DNA of 64,000 bases from Diplonema japonicum (GCA_964019335.1 OZ025664.1:697524-761523), one strand, 5' to 3'; counted from the first letter of the stretch, positions 11,337 to 22,818 are shown. A program made the numbers and translations. Notes: a model not told the origin generated them from the letters alone.

Positions 11337-13106
11337 ATGTCGGGGCAGCTTGAAGCAAGTGACCCTCCCGAGCCACCTACTTCGCCGCCGGTCTATGACA
11401 CTACACAGCTACCGTCTTTGGTGAAGCCTAGGTCTTTTGACAGTGATTCATGCTCATCTGGTGTATCGCATCACACAGTGTCCGATAGCGAGCCCCCCTC
11501 CCCTCCTCCGGGCATCATGTCTCCAGTGGCTGTGACTGAGCAGCAAGAAAGTGTGACGCCTGAACCCCAGAGAGGCGTGAAGCCAGAGACACCAGATTCG
11601 TCGCCCCCACCACCACCACCACCACCACCAGGTGCGAGTGAAAGCCCACATAACTCTTTGCGGGAACCAACCAACACTCTGAATGTGGACTCCAGCATAG
11701 CATCTCCGGGGGTAGTACAATCCCCTGGGGGGACGGATAATGGTGCTAAGGTTGAACTTGAGGCCTCACAAGAGCCTGTGCGAAAGGCCGCTCTAGAGGT
11801 AGAAACGGAAGAAGCACAGCAGGTGCAAGATCCAATTCTATCCATGGAACTCCCGCTGCCGCCAGTGAGGCAAGTAACACCGTCACCACGCGTCTCTGAC
11901 CCTGGTCGCATATCCCAACCCAGCCGAGCACCTAGTTCCCACGCGAGCCTCGCATCTAACCCAAGCCCGGCATCCAACGCCAGTCCTGCGTCCAACCCTT
12001 TCCGGGTACCTGACCCCAGTCCAGCATCCAGCCCTGTATTCGGTGAGTCACAGCAACACGCTGTAGACCTGCGAGCTCCTGGTGTTGCACCTAGCTACAC
12101 CCCGATGGGCATTGTAGACCCCCCTGCGCTGGCGTCTCCTCCTGTACGTGCTCAGCCAGCACAACCAGCTGCGCCTGCTGAGCCAATTGTCGGGACTCTG
12201 CCGTCAGAGCAGCAGCTGCACAGCCTCGGGAAGAAGATATCTAGGCAGAGCATTTCTTCTGATGGTGTACGTCATGTGCAGAACTTGCTGACATCTCTGA
12301 AGGCAAGGGGAAAGCCTGTGTCTGTTGCACCAGAGGCGCAGGTGAGGGAAGGAGGAGGCGATGCTATTTTAAAGCTGCTTGCACCTGAAGAAGACATGGG
12401 GCGGGCTGTAATTGTGCAAAGCGAAGTTAAGATGCGAGAGAGCTTGCTTTGTACAGTATTTGGCAGCGGAAGCCGAGCGAGCTGCAACATGTCACCTGAA
12501 GAGAAAAAGAGGAAACTGGAACGCAAACGGGACAAAAAAATACAAAAGCTTAAAACACTGCGGCAAGCTGAGATTCACCGTGCTTGGCAGCAAGGGCGCA
12601 GGGAGCCATGTGATGTGACGGAGGTTGAGCGAGAAGAGGAAAGCAAGCGAGTGATGGAGGCAAATAAACTTACTAAGTCTTTGAGGCAACATTTCAAAGG
12701 ATGTTCGCCCCCCTTTGCTTGCAACGTACATGACTTGTGGAACCGGGGTATCATCGTGCCGCCTGAGGAGCAGCCGCACACGCCGGAGAACCCTATTGCC
12801 TCGGACAAGGCGTATCACGAACTGGCGGCAGGATTGCGGAGATCGTACTGGCAGCAGCGAGTAGACAGGGAGCAGGAGTGCAGGGAGGAAGAGTTTAAGT
12901 CGTCGCTGTCTAGCAAGCCCACTCGGGGGGACGGGCTGCCGTACCTCAGCAAGACCAACCCTACTACATCCGCCTCTCAAACACCCACCAGCTTCGGTTC
13001 CATCGTAGAAAGGTTTGAGTACGAACTGGAACATGGCCCCACAGATGACTGTGACCCCAGAACAGCCGTCTCACGGTGGAAGGACACCCGACAACCCTGG
13101 AAATAG
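11337..13106 (+). CDS. Proline/serine-rich protein with basic coiled coil, function unknown
   Basis: Single exon, 589 aa, starting seven nt after an ATCTCAG acceptor. Residues 1-290 are disordered, rich in Pro and Ser, with a run of nine prolines near residue 95 and repeated ASNPSPASN-type units near 205-225. Residues about 380-450 are highly charged (EEKKRKLERKRDKK) and should form a coiled coil or single alpha-helix. The C-terminal part contains a W-Q-Q segment and a predicted helix but no domain I recognise. The composition resembles cytoskeletal or scaffold proteins with profilin- or SH3-binding polyproline; that is inference. Confidence 0.6.
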   Translation: MSGQLEASDPPEPPTSPPVYDTTQLPSLVKPRSFDSDSCSSGVSHHTVSDSEPPSPPPGIMSPVAVTEQQESVTPEPQRGVKPETPDSSPPPPPPPPPGASESPHNSLREPTNTLNVDSSIASPGVVQSPGGTDNGAKVELEASQEPVRKAALEVETEEAQQVQDPILSMELPLPPVRQVTPSPRVSDPGRISQPSRAPSSHASLASNPSPASNASPASNPFRVPDPSPASSPVFGESQQHAVDLRAPGVAPSYTPMGIVDPPALASPPVRAQPAQPAAPAEPIVGTLPSEQQLHSLGKKISRQSISSDGVRHVQNLLTSLKARGKPVSVAPEAQVREGGGDAILKLLAPEEDMGRAVIVQSEVKMRESLLCTVFGSGSRASCNMSPEEKKRKLERKRDKKIQKLKTLRQAEIHRAWQQGRREPCDVTEVEREEESKRVMEANKLTKSLRQHFKGCSPPFACNVHDLWNRGIIVPPEEQPHTPENPIASDKAYHELAAGLRRSYWQQRVDREQECREEEFKSSLSSKPTRGDGLPYLSKTNPTTSASQTPTSFGSIVERFEYELEHGPTDDCDPRTAVSRWKDTRQPWK

Positions 13107-13172
13107 AGTATTAGAACTTGCCCCCCCATCTTACATTTCTATCCCCACCACCCAAACCTTACAGGAAACGAG

Positions 13173-15104
13173 ATGGCGGAGCTAAAGCTCGTCTTATGCG
13201 GTGACAAATGGCCTGCCCAGGAGAAATTGAGCAACAACCTCATCTTAAAGGTTCCAGCTGAGAAGCCGTTGGAGGACAGCTCAGTTGGGATTCGCCAGCT
13301 GTTGAAAGAGGACTCGCTCTCGAAGTACGATTTCCACAAGGGAAAGGGCAAGCCGCCTAATGTGATACCAGGAGCTAAGGTATCTTTGCAAAAAACTCCA
13401 AAGGAGATTGGTGACAAGGGAGGACTAGTAGTGCTGTATATCAAAGAGAAGGAAGACAAGAAGAAGGAAAAGCTCTCGGACACTGTGAAGCTGCTTCTAT
13501 GCGGAGAGGAGTGGAAGTCAATGACAAAGCTCAGCGACAACATCATCGTGCAATGCAAGAGGAGCGAAAAGCTTGAGACGGTTTTGCCGCTCATATTACG
13601 CGAGCTGAAGCTGTCGTCGTTTGATGACTACGAAATGTGCAAAGGAAGGGGGAAGGCTCCTGACGTCACGCCAGGTGCAGTTGTGCAGTTGTCAAGGACA
13701 CCAGACAGCTTGGGATTGAGCGGTGCGGCGTTGCTGTACGTTAGGAAGGTGAAGGTTGAAGTAAAAGAGGAGAAGAAAGAGGAAAAAGTACAAGAGCACC
13801 GCACAATCTACCAGCTGGGTGCCAGAGTTGATGTTCTTGACCCAGACAATGGCGAGTGGCTGCCTGGAAGCGTGACCTGCGTCCGTGAGGACGGCACATA
13901 CGACGTTACCTACGACAAGGGCAGCTCTGACAAGTACGTAGAGTCGGACGACCTGCGTCCTGGGAAGGTATGCATTCTGCTTTCTCGCACCGATACAAGG
14001 AGCTTCCCAAGACTGAGGCAGCACCGAAGAAGGTCTCGGTAGATGACCAACGGAAAGCGTTGAAGGCTCTCCTCGACGAGTTTCCCAACAAGAGCGTCCC
14101 CGAGGTGGGCGGCGTGTTGAAGAGCAAGGGCTTCGACGTCGAGGTATGCTGCGCACAGCACAAAACTCAATACAGGAAGCACGCAAATTACTGAAAGCGA
14201 CAGAACCTGAAGAAGAGGAAAAACCGGAGAAGAAGAAGAAAGTGATCAAGCCCATCGTGCTGGAAAAGTACACAATCAATCTGAGTTCGCCGACAGAGTC
14301 GCTTGGCCTGGAATTCCACACTATCTCGAACAAGGTGTTTATCGACCTCGTTGTTGAGGACCATCCCTTCGCGAGGGCGAAGGTGCCGACGGACTGCATC
14401 CTTATGAAAATGAACAACGAATTTGTGAAGGACAAAGCAGGCATTCTGACCGTGCTAGGGAACATCAGAAAAGATGGTATCATGCAGTTTGACATTGAAG
14501 TCGACACAAGACCAGAGGCGAAGATCTGGTTATACGCCCCTGTAGATGTGTGCTTCGACAGGGAGTGGGAGCGGGGGATCGTGGTGGCACTCAACGACGA
14601 TGAGACATTTGACGTGAAGATGGTGGAGGACGGGGAGACGGAACACAGTGTCGAGTACCAAGACATCAGGATAAGAACTGGGGACATCAAGGAAGCCAAC
14701 GACGCGGCAGAGGGGCTGAAGGATGCCCCCCCTACGAACCCACCCTCAACAATGCCTGACCACGAAGGCATCGTGAAGAAGCAAGGTGCTGACGTGGTGG
14801 GGCTTTACAAACTTCGCCGTTTTGCCTTGTACGGTACCGCACTGTATTACTTCCACCCAAACAAGCCCAAGCCTCTTGGTGTCCTTGACCTCAGGCAGTC
14901 TATCGTTGTCAGTGATGTTAAGAAAGGACAGGTATACAGTCATTCAACACAGCTCATCATCACCTACAGGACTGGTTCGCTATCGGCGGCAAGAGGCTTG
15001 ACCGAGTCTACAACTTCATTGCCGGCTCAACAGAAGAGAAGGATGATTGGCTGGTGGCTTTCCAGGAGGCCGGCAGCATCATCAAACGAAAGAACGAAGA
15101 GTAG
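13173..15104 (+). CDS. Multidomain scaffold: duplicated novel domain, Tudor-like, PDZ-like, PH
   Basis: Four exons: 13173-13967, 14000-14143, 14176-14931, 14970-15104; introns of 32, 32 and 38 nt; 609 aa. Residues about 3-92 and 107-198 are two copies of one domain, each starting LxLCGxxW, holding CKGRGKAPxVxPGA-like or HKGKGKPPxVIPGA centres and ending in a hydrophobic strand before a Lys/Glu linker. Next come a Tudor/SH3-like barrel (about 212-262, DPDNGEWLPGSV), a short helical exon, a PDZ-like segment (about 345-420, SLGLEF), a second Tudor-like segment (FDREWERGIVV) and a C-terminal pleckstrin-homology domain (about 505-600) whose last strand and final helix with the conserved Trp are joined by splicing intron 3. 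PH domains bind phosphoinositides, so membrane recruitment is plausible. The acceptor of intron 1 is AAG, not CAG. Confidence 0.75.
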
Positions 15105-15396
15105 CTTTGCTTACGTGAGGTGCACCCTCAAACAAAACAAGAATCGAAATGAAACCCGTCTCTTCAGTGGCATTCACAACCAGGTGTCGAATGCAGACAT
15201 TGTTTCAGGGTCGAATCACAACGGACGTCATAGCAGTAGTAGTAGTGAACAGGTGCCAGACCTGCTCCACCTTCCTATGGGATCTTTTTTGATTGTCTGT
15301 GAAGGCATAGTGTAGTGCGCGGTATTGTTGCACCGCGTTGTATCCGTCCCGCTTTTTAAATGGAATGCCGACAAAGCAACGCACACAGGATACACA

Positions 15397-18300
15397 ATGG
15401 ACAGCAGTGAGCCCAGCCCAACGGACTATGCGGCTGAGGTTCAATCCGCCCATGAGCTTGTTAGCCACCGTGATGAGCTGCTGTCGAATTCTACTTTCAA
15501 GCCAGACAAGCTATCCACTGGTGCTCTGCTTCTCTCAAAATTACGCAACTTGCTCGTCGCTTTGAAAGTCTTGAAGCCCGACGTGCCGCAAGAGCGCACG
15601 GTCGATATCGGTGTCAGAACGGAAGCAGGATGGTATGCCATCGAACACACTAGCACCCCACACGCAGCTTCCCTGCGAACGTTGTTCGCAATCAGAAATT
15701 CTCTGTGTTCAGCTTCCTTCCGCTCTCGCTCTATGAGCAGTTCCGTTACTTCTTCAACATGTATTTCCTGCTGGTGGCTTTATCGCAGTTTTACCCCCCT
15801 CTTCAGGTATATTGCTAACATTTGTACACACACGCACGCACACACACACACACACAGGTCGGCTTCTTGTTCACCTACATCGCGCCACTCGTTTTCGTCG
15901 TTGCCATCGCGTTGCTCAAAGAAGCTTACGATGACTTCCAGAGATTCATGCGGGATAATGAAGCGAACGGAGAGAAGTACGAAGCGTACCTTGGCAAGGG
16001 GAAGTGGGGACGCATTGCGAGCAAGGACATCACTGTGGGGATGGTGCTGCGACTCAAGCCTAACACGAGAGTGCCTTCGGATTGCATTCTGCTGAAGACA
16101 TCAGAAAAAGATGGGTCTTTTGTTCGAACGGACCAGCTGGACGGCGAGACCGACTGGAAGCTCCGTATCCCAGTCACCGCCACGCAGTCCATGAAGGACG
16201 AGGTTATCGTGAACGGCAGTATCAAGCTTTGGGCACAGGAACCACACGAATACATCTACGAGTTCGTAGGCAAGGTGCTGCACGAGGGCGAGTCTCACGA
16301 GGATGCAGACCCCCTCTCTCTGGAAAACACACTGTGGGCAAACTGCGTGCTGGCGACGGGGACCGCATTGGTGTGTGTGATCTACACCGGGAAAGAAACT
16401 AGATCAGCCATGAACGCCAACCAACCCAGTACCAAGGCAGGCCTCATCGATCTAGAACTGAACTTTCTTTCTAAACTGCTCTTCGTGATCACTCTCTTTC
16501 TGGCCCTCGTGATGGTTGCCTTCCAGCGTTTTGCTGGGGAGTGGTATATTTCATTTTTTCGCTATGTCCTGCTGTTCTCTTCCATTATCCCTATCTCTCT
16601 CCGTGTGAATCTCGACATGGGGAAGGCCGTGTACTCCTTCTTCATTATGCGAGATGACCAAATGCAGGGTGTCATGGTGAGAAACAGTAACCTGCCCGAA
16701 GAGCTGGGGAGGATTGGGTACTTGTTTTCTGACAAAACAGGGACGCTCACGAAAAACGAGATGGTGTTCAGGAAGCTCTTCACAGGGTCTGACGTTCCTA
16801 AAGGATGGCTACACACGGACAAGGAAGATATGGAGACGACAATCGACGCCAGTTTCAGTCAGAGTACTGTCAGTCCGAACTCGTCAAGCGGCAGCCTTCC
16901 AAGGGAGGAGACAGACTACGACTTCACTAGGGCTGCTTCTTCTAAGCAGATGGACGACCTGATCAGTGCAGTCACTGCTCTCGCGGTGGCACACAATGTA
17001 ACGCCTGTTATTGATCCGGACAGTGGGACTCGCGAGTACCAAGCTTCGTCACCTGATGAGGTGGCTCTGGTGAAGTTCTGCGAGTCCATTGGTGTCATCC
17101 TTGAGTACCGCGACCGTAGGTGCATGTCTTTAAGGAGCAGGCACAAGCACGCCACATTGACAGATTTAGTGAAACTGGAAAAGGACAATTTCGGCTACAA
17201 GTTGGTAGGCTCGGAGGATCCTAACGAGGAGCACATTGGGTGGTACGTCGTGCAGGCAGACAACAAGCCGTACAACGAGGAAATCGACATCAACAGCATG
17301 ATCAAGCTGAAGATGGGGGGCCTCAACGTTAAGGTAGAGAAGCGCATCAACTACGACATCTTGATCGAGTTCCCTTTTACATCCGAGTCCAGGCGCATGG
17401 GGATCATCGTAAGGAACATGGAGACCAAGGCCATCCACCTCTTCATGAAAGGCGCTGATACAAAGATGGCTGAAATTGTGAAGCCTTCTCTCTGGCTTGA
17501 GGAAGAATGTACTAACCTTGCACGCGAGGGTCTGCGAACGCTTGTCTTCGGTGCTAAGAAGATTTCAGATGAAGAGTTCGAGTCTTTTAGCGCACTGCAC
17601 AAGCAAGCGCTGAAGTCCAGGGACCCTAAGAAAGAGGTGGAGCAGATCCGCTTGCAGATCGAGGAAGACTTGGAGCTCATCGGGATGACGGGCGTAGAGG
17701 ACAAGTTACAGGACGATGTTGCGAAGACCTTGGAGCACCTCAGGAAGGCGGGGATTAGGGTGTGGATGTTAACAGGCGACAAGGTGGAGACGGCTACATG
17801 CATCGCTAGGAGTACGAGGCTTGTTGCAAAGGACGGTGGGATCTTCCCTTTCGATTGCGTAGGCGACAGGTACGAGTCACTGTGGGAACGCGAGGACGGG
17901 AGGGATGGGTGGCGCCCTGGGAAGATCGTCACAACCGAAGAACTGGCGCTCGACTTCTTGAGCTCATTCGAAAGATATGTGTCGAGCGGGAGCAGGATGG
18001 GCGGCGTCACAATGGTCATTGACGGCAAGTCCCTCGAGAAGCTCATCCTCTGTGAGGTGGAGTTCGTTGAGGCATCAGGCAAAGCGGCGTCGGTGGTAGT
18101 GGCGAGGTGCAGTCCAACGCAGAAGGCGGACATCGTGGAGATTATGAAGAAGAACATAAAGGGAAATCTGCGCACTGCGTCTATTGGTGATGGTGGCAAC
18201 GACGTGAGCATGATTCTTGCAGCCCATGTAGGTTTGGGTATCGAGGGCAAAGAGGGAAAACACGCCAGCCTTGCAGCTGACTACTCGCTTACAAAATTCT

Positions 18301-19079
18301 GCCACTGCTTGAGGCTTATCACGTGGCACGGAAGGAATTCTTACAAACGGTCAGCGAGGCTCAGCCAGTTCGTTATCCACAGGGGTCTTATTATATCCTT
18401 CATCCAAGCGGTGTTCTCAGCCCTCTTCTACTTCATGTCTGTGCCTATCTACACAGGGTGGCTTCTTGTGGGATACAGCACTGTGTACACAATGGTGCCT
18501 GTGTTCGCAATGGTGCTTGATGAGGATGCCACCGAGGAAGCTGTTATGGAGTTCCCAGAGTTGTACAAAGAGCTGCACAAGTCGCGTGCTTTGAACCTAC
18601 GGACGTTCTTGCAGTGGGTGTTCAAGGCAGTGTACCAAGGCGGGGTCATTATGTTGCTGGCGATGTACTTCTTCGAGTCGCAGTTCCTGCGCATTGTGAC
18701 AATCACCTTCACTGCGCTCATCATGACAGAGCTCATCACCGTGTGGTTCGAGATGCACAAGATCACGTGGCTCTTCGTGGCCGCCGAGCTTTTCAGTTTC
18801 TTCGTGTACGCGATATCCTTCTTCTTCTTAGAAGAGCTCGACAGTGATTATGTGAGCTCGAGTTCCTTCTGGTGGAAGACCACCGTCATCACCGTTGCCG
18901 CCTGCTTCCCCGTCACTGCTGCGAAGGTTGTGGAGCGTGGCTGCTGCGAACCATCGTCCTCGAAGCTAAAAGAAGACACCGACCCCTGGATCTTCAAGAC
19001 AATTATTGTAGTATCGGCGTGGCTGACGTCCAAGCGCACCGAACCAGATGTCCCCTCTGCTGCCGTCCCCTTGCTCTAA
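15397..19079 (+). CDS. P4-type ATPase, Neo1/ATP9 class phospholipid flippase
   Basis: Three exons: 15397-15632, 15668-15806, 15858-19079; introns of 35 and 51 nt; 1198 aa. Splicing restores the N-terminal family block PANVVRNQKFSVFSFLP and the first transmembrane pair. Landmarks in order: PISL in TM4, phosphorylated Asp in DKTGTLT, KGA nucleotide-binding motif, TGDKVETA and GDGGNDV hinge motifs, then six C-terminal membrane helices. The TM4 context IIPISLRVNLDMGK is characteristic of the yeast Neo1/human ATP9A-B class, which acts in Golgi and endosome membranes without a CDC50 partner. The enzyme flips aminophospholipids to the cytosolic leaflet using ATP. An acidic, Ser-rich insert follows the phosphorylation domain entry. 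Intron 2 contains a (CA)n repeat that ends in its own acceptor. Confidence 0.93.
15829..15856. repeat. (CA)n microsatellite inside P4-ATPase intron 2
   Basis: The 51-nt intron at 15807-15857 is largely CA/CG dinucleotide repeat; its last CA is followed by G to make the CAG acceptor at 15857. Gain or loss of repeat units would alter intron length without touching the coding exons. Confidence 0.85.
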
Positions 19080-19286
19080 GGTGTAATACCATATTTCAAT
19101 TCGAGCAAAGTGGCCCTTATGTACTGACCTCTGAATACAGTACCTGACCACTTGCTTTGTTTCCATCATTCCGATTCTGACGGCGTGCTATGTTAGTGTT
19201 TCGTTTCCTTTTCAATTCCTTTTTGTCGTTCCCCTTATTTGTGTACGCTATCTCTGAGGCAGCAAAGGTAGAAATAAAAAGAAATC

Positions 19287-20258
19287 ATGGTAGTGGAGAA
19301 GAAGAAGAAGCCAAGCACAACGGTGCTGATAAACATCGATGTAGTGCTGTACGAGAGAGGGAAGCCGGAGACGCAGCTGCAACTGAGTGCGGTTAAGGGG
19401 TTAACTGTGTTGGGGTGCTGGGAGAAGGCGGTGGAGTTGATTGAGACAGGGTTGGGGTGGGCGGTGCCAAATTTGGAATTTAGATTCTCGGACAAAAGTG
19501 GTATTTTCCACGAAAAGCAGATGGCAGCAGGCGACACAATTGTGACGCACTTGAGAGAGCAAAAGGGCATGCGGCTAGTACTGGCTCTCAACGATCACTA
19601 CCTGATGTCGGAGGCGATGGTTGCGGATGAGGGCACACAACGGGAGACGATCGCCGCCTACCAGATGCACGAGTCGAGGCTACTCGCAAGAGCAACAGAA
19701 ACGTCCTGCCTCAAAGCAAAATTCAATGAAGACGTGCGTGTCACCTTCAACAGGAGGTCCATAGAGGTTGTCGACCTAGAGCGGACTGAGCGAGCGCGTG
19801 TAGTGGCCGAAGAGCGTAGCATGATAGAAGGTTTGATGTCTTGCTTCCGCACTGAGCTGAGCAAGCACATCGTGCAGTACACGAACAACGCTAAGAGGAT
19901 ATCAGCGCTGCGAAGAAAGCTGGACGAGGATTTAAAAGAAGCAAAGAAGCATTGTAATGACTCCCATCTCCAGTACAAAGTGCGTGAGGTGCCTGCGCCC
20001 TACGCACCTTCCTTATGGGCCTCCACTCTACCGCAGGCAAGTGACTTGCTCATCACTTCCTTCACAAAACGGGAGACCGGCAAACCCTACAAACGGGGCG
20101 CTCCTGACGGCCTCATGAAGTGCTCCGTTGAGACGCCCCATACCTCCCTGCGCGGCATTCCTCTCCCAGTCCCAAAAGGCTTCCTCTCCGGCATTGACAG
20201 GGGTGCCTTCCACCAGCTCGTTTCCAGACTCCACAATGATGCTTATGTTATTAAATGA
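19287..20258 (+). CDS. Conserved-looking protein of unknown function
   Basis: Single exon, 323 aa. The ATG at 19287 lies about 25 nt after the first AG that follows a T-rich tract. Residues about 10-100 look like a compact alpha/beta domain with alternating strands (TTVLINIDVVLYE, LEFRFSDKSGIF, MRLVLALNDHYL), perhaps a ubiquitin-like fold. Residues about 105-235 are charged and helical, likely a coiled coil. The C-terminal 80 residues include Pro/Gly-rich segments. No signal peptide, membrane helix or catalytic motif is visible, and I do not recognise the family. Confidence 0.6.
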   Translation: MVVEKKKKPSTTVLINIDVVLYERGKPETQLQLSAVKGLTVLGCWEKAVELIETGLGWAVPNLEFRFSDKSGIFHEKQMAAGDTIVTHLREQKGMRLVLALNDHYLMSEAMVADEGTQRETIAAYQMHESRLLARATETSCLKAKFNEDVRVTFNRRSIEVVDLERTERARVVAEERSMIEGLMSCFRTELSKHIVQYTNNAKRISALRRKLDEDLKEAKKHCNDSHLQYKVREVPAPYAPSLWASTLPQASDLLITSFTKRETGKPYKRGAPDGLMKCSVETPHTSLRGIPLPVPKGFLSGIDRGAFHQLVSRLHNDAYVIK

Positions 20259-20415
20259 TGTTATTTCTCACCAAGGTTCTGCATTCCTGCAGCGCTGTCC
20301 TGATTTGAAAAGAAGGTGCTATGTGGTTGTGAAAGAATTCTTCCACGTGGCATCCCCGTGCTTTAAGGTTATATAATTTGCAGCTTTCTACTTTGTCATA
20401 TTTCAACAGGTGTCG

Positions 20416-21996
20416 ATGGGAGGGCCGAATGAGCCCTTCAAGGCTTTTTTGGGCATCAAAATCTTTGGCTACAGATGGGTTAACAAGGTCACCACGAAGG
20501 AGAGGCTTATGCGGCAGCTGCGGGTACTCGTAGTGAGCAAAACTCAGCTCGCAATGGTAAGCACTGACGGCACAGTACGGAGGAGGATAAGGCTGGCAGA
20601 GTTACAGACTATCAACATCAAAAGAGAAGGCGCCTGCTTCATGCCTATTTCAAAGAGCAATGATGCCCCCATGAACGTGATCTGGTCGGAGAAAAAGACA
20701 AGCGACCCTCCTATGATGGAGGAATTCCTGCGGAATGTCATCACCCTGTCACGCATCAATGGAGGTGTCCCCACTGTCGTCCACGTCAGGGAAGGTGACA
20801 CCATGCTGCGCAACGTGCCAATTAACGCCCAGTCTTGCGTGGCTCCAGGCCCCGAACCCTCTCCTGTCCCTATCCCTGGCACTGTTTCATCCTTTGCATC
20901 AGCTCCTCTCCCATCGGCGACCCATGGTCATCCTGCCGGTCCTAGTTCCCAGATGGCACCCTTCCGCTCCCCCGTCCATCCTGCCCATGCCCCTGAGACA
21001 GCCCCACCATCTGGTACTAATCCAGCTGCCCCTGCAGCTCCAGCACCTGTCGCTACCACTGCCGCTGATTTTGCGCCAGTGCGTACCTCGAACACCCCAA
21101 GCACGGTAGCTCCACCAGTTCCTCCTCCTCCTCCTCCTCCTCCTCCTCCTCCTCCTGTGCATACGCAAGAAGCTAAGAAGGCTCAGGAAGTAACGGCACC
21201 CGACCCGCAGATGTTGGAAGTCTGCATCCCCCGAAACAACAGCGAGAGCCTCGGTGTCGAGTTCAACAACAACCTTGAGGTGGTGCGAGTCATCCCGGGA
21301 TCGCCTGCGGAAAGGGCGGGGCTACAGGGACACTTGCACCGCCGGATACAGATGGTTGCAGGCAAGCGGGTGGACTCTATTGAAGATTTGAAAGGAATGC
21401 CGCTGGGGACAGTGACACTGGGATTGGGCCCTACCAGGGAGGAACAAACGGAAGAAGAGAAAAGTAATATCGCTGAGCAAAAGCGACTGGAATCAGAACA
21501 TAAAAAGAAACAAGCACAGCTGCACCGAGAACAGGGTGTAGGGGAGAAACATAGCCCATCTAATAAAGAAGAAGACAAAAAGGGATCTATCAAGGCGGAG
21601 AGCCTTCCGGACGAGGGGCATGCGGTGGAGAGAAGGAGCCACCAGAGCGACAAGCAGGGGTGCGAGCAAGTAACGAAAAGGAGTACACGGTCATCCGGTG
21701 AAGGCTTTGATGATATGTTGCTGTCTGCAAGGCACCTCAGCTCGCGGGTCCTGCCAGTCACAAGCCCCCACTCGAGCCCCGGTCTGGTCGCTGACACTGC
21801 CATCACAGAGCTGCGGCAAGAGATTGCCCACCTCAAGAGGCGTTGCAACGCCCTTCAAACCCAGCTGCCTACCGACCAGGTGTACTCGCCTCTTCACAAA
21901 GGCCACGTGTTCATCCCTACTAGCTGGGGGCAGAGCGTGGGCTTGGGGCGCTCCTTGGCTTTTCATTACAGCGATGATGAGTGGTGTGAGTTGTGA
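20416..21996 (+). CDS. PDZ scaffold with N-terminal PH-like domain and polyproline
   Basis: Single exon, 526 aa, starting six nt after TTTCAACAG; an in-frame GTG lies just upstream but ATG is preferred. Residues about 8-115 resemble a PH/EVH1-like barrel (FKAFLGIKIFGYRWVNK, LVVSKTQLAMV, then a terminal helix EEFLRNVITLS). Residues about 120-250 are Pro/Ala/Ser-rich and include a run of about 13 prolines. A clear PDZ domain spans about 265-335: ESLGVEF as carboxylate loop, SPAERAGL and a final KRVDSIEDLKG helix. The rest is charged and ends in a short coiled coil around ELRQEIAHLKRRCNALQ. Likely a cytoskeletal or membrane adaptor; partners are unknown. Confidence 0.72.
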   Translation: MGGPNEPFKAFLGIKIFGYRWVNKVTTKERLMRQLRVLVVSKTQLAMVSTDGTVRRRIRLAELQTINIKREGACFMPISKSNDAPMNVIWSEKKTSDPPMMEEFLRNVITLSRINGGVPTVVHVREGDTMLRNVPINAQSCVAPGPEPSPVPIPGTVSSFASAPLPSATHGHPAGPSSQMAPFRSPVHPAHAPETAPPSGTNPAAPAAPAPVATTAADFAPVRTSNTPSTVAPPVPPPPPPPPPPPPVHTQEAKKAQEVTAPDPQMLEVCIPRNNSESLGVEFNNNLEVVRVIPGSPAERAGLQGHLHRRIQMVAGKRVDSIEDLKGMPLGTVTLGLGPTREEQTEEEKSNIAEQKRLESEHKKKQAQLHREQGVGEKHSPSNKEEDKKGSIKAESLPDEGHAVERRSHQSDKQGCEQVTKRSTRSSGEGFDDMLLSARHLSSRVLPVTSPHSSPGLVADTAITELRQEIAHLKRRCNALQTQLPTDQVYSPLHKGHVFIPTSWGQSVGLGRSLAFHYSDDEWCEL

Positions 21997-22215
21997 TTTA
22001 CAAAAAGAGGAAGCCATTAAGAGATTTTTTTTTGTTTGTATGTTAACTTTTACTTACGCTGTTGTTTTGATACACCACAAGAGGCCGCCCTCAAGTGGGA
22101 TTGTCTTTTTTTTTTACTTTGAGCTTGATGTTGCAAGAAAAAGAAAAGGAGGAAAAAGAAAAAAACGACAAAACAAAAGGTTTCCCCCACATCACATTAA
22201 CAAGAAGCGAGAAGA

Positions 22216-22818
22216 ATGACTGTGACCCCTGCGATCAGATGCAAGGACAGCATCAACGTCTACAGCAGCACGAAGGACTTGCCGGTTCTCGTGGAGAAGA
22301 TCACGAGTTTGTTGGAGTGCCTGTGCAAGATGCACGACAGCGAAGGGTATGAAAGCGTGTTTGACTGTGCGAAAGTGCCTGTGATAGGGATCAAGGACTA
22401 CATCATGCGGTTGTGCTTAAAGGGAGGGTGCACCACGTCTGCACTGATAACGATGGTGGTATACATTGACAGACTTTTCAGGGTGGGAAAGGTGCGTGTT
22501 ACAAGGTACAACGTGCACAGGGTTGTGCTGGTTACCTTCGTGGCTGCCATTAAGAGCTACAGTGATGCATTCTACAGTAATAAGTACTACTGTGTGGTAG
22601 GAGGCGTGCAGCTTCGCGAACTCAACAAAATGGAGGCTGCCTTCCTCACCCTTGTCAACTGGAACCTCCTTGTGGACACAGAGTTTCCAATCTACCAGCT
22701 TCATTTCAAGACTCGCCTTGAACGTGTTCCCCCCAAGCCCCAACCGCGGGCCCTTCCTGCACCCCCTGTCGCGCAAGGCCACCTTAGATGCCCGCCCGTC
22801 CTGCCCCCCATCCATTGA
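22216..22818 (+). CDS. PHO80/U-type cyclin
   Basis: Single exon, 200 aa, ATG 11 nt after the first AG following a C-rich tract. Residues about 45-155 form a single cyclin box of the PHO80 class: I-x-x-Y-I-x-R-L in the first helix, then SALITMVVYIDRL, a basic linker and HRVVLVTFVAAIKSYSDAFYSNKYYCVVGGV, ending LNKMEAAFLTLVNWNLLV, which is the family's hallmark. Such cyclins bind and activate cyclin-dependent kinases; in kinetoplastids the CYC2-type members act in G1. The C-terminal 35 residues are Pro-rich and probably disordered. Distance to the next host gene is 5 kb because of low-complexity DNA and a transposon. Confidence 0.88.
   Translation: MTVTPAIRCKDSINVYSSTKDLPVLVEKITSLLECLCKMHDSEGYESVFDCAKVPVIGIKDYIMRLCLKGGCTTSALITMVVYIDRLFRVGKVRVTRYNVHRVVLVTFVAAIKSYSDAFYSNKYYCVVGGVQLRELNKMEAAFLTLVNWNLLVDTEFPIYQLHFKTRLERVPPKPQPRALPAPPVAQGHLRCPPVLPPIH

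Noticed and set aside
11471-11995. Minus-strand 174-codon ORF over the Pro/Ser-rich gene
   Set aside because: Antisense shadow of a repetitive coding region, Gly-rich mirror of the proline run.
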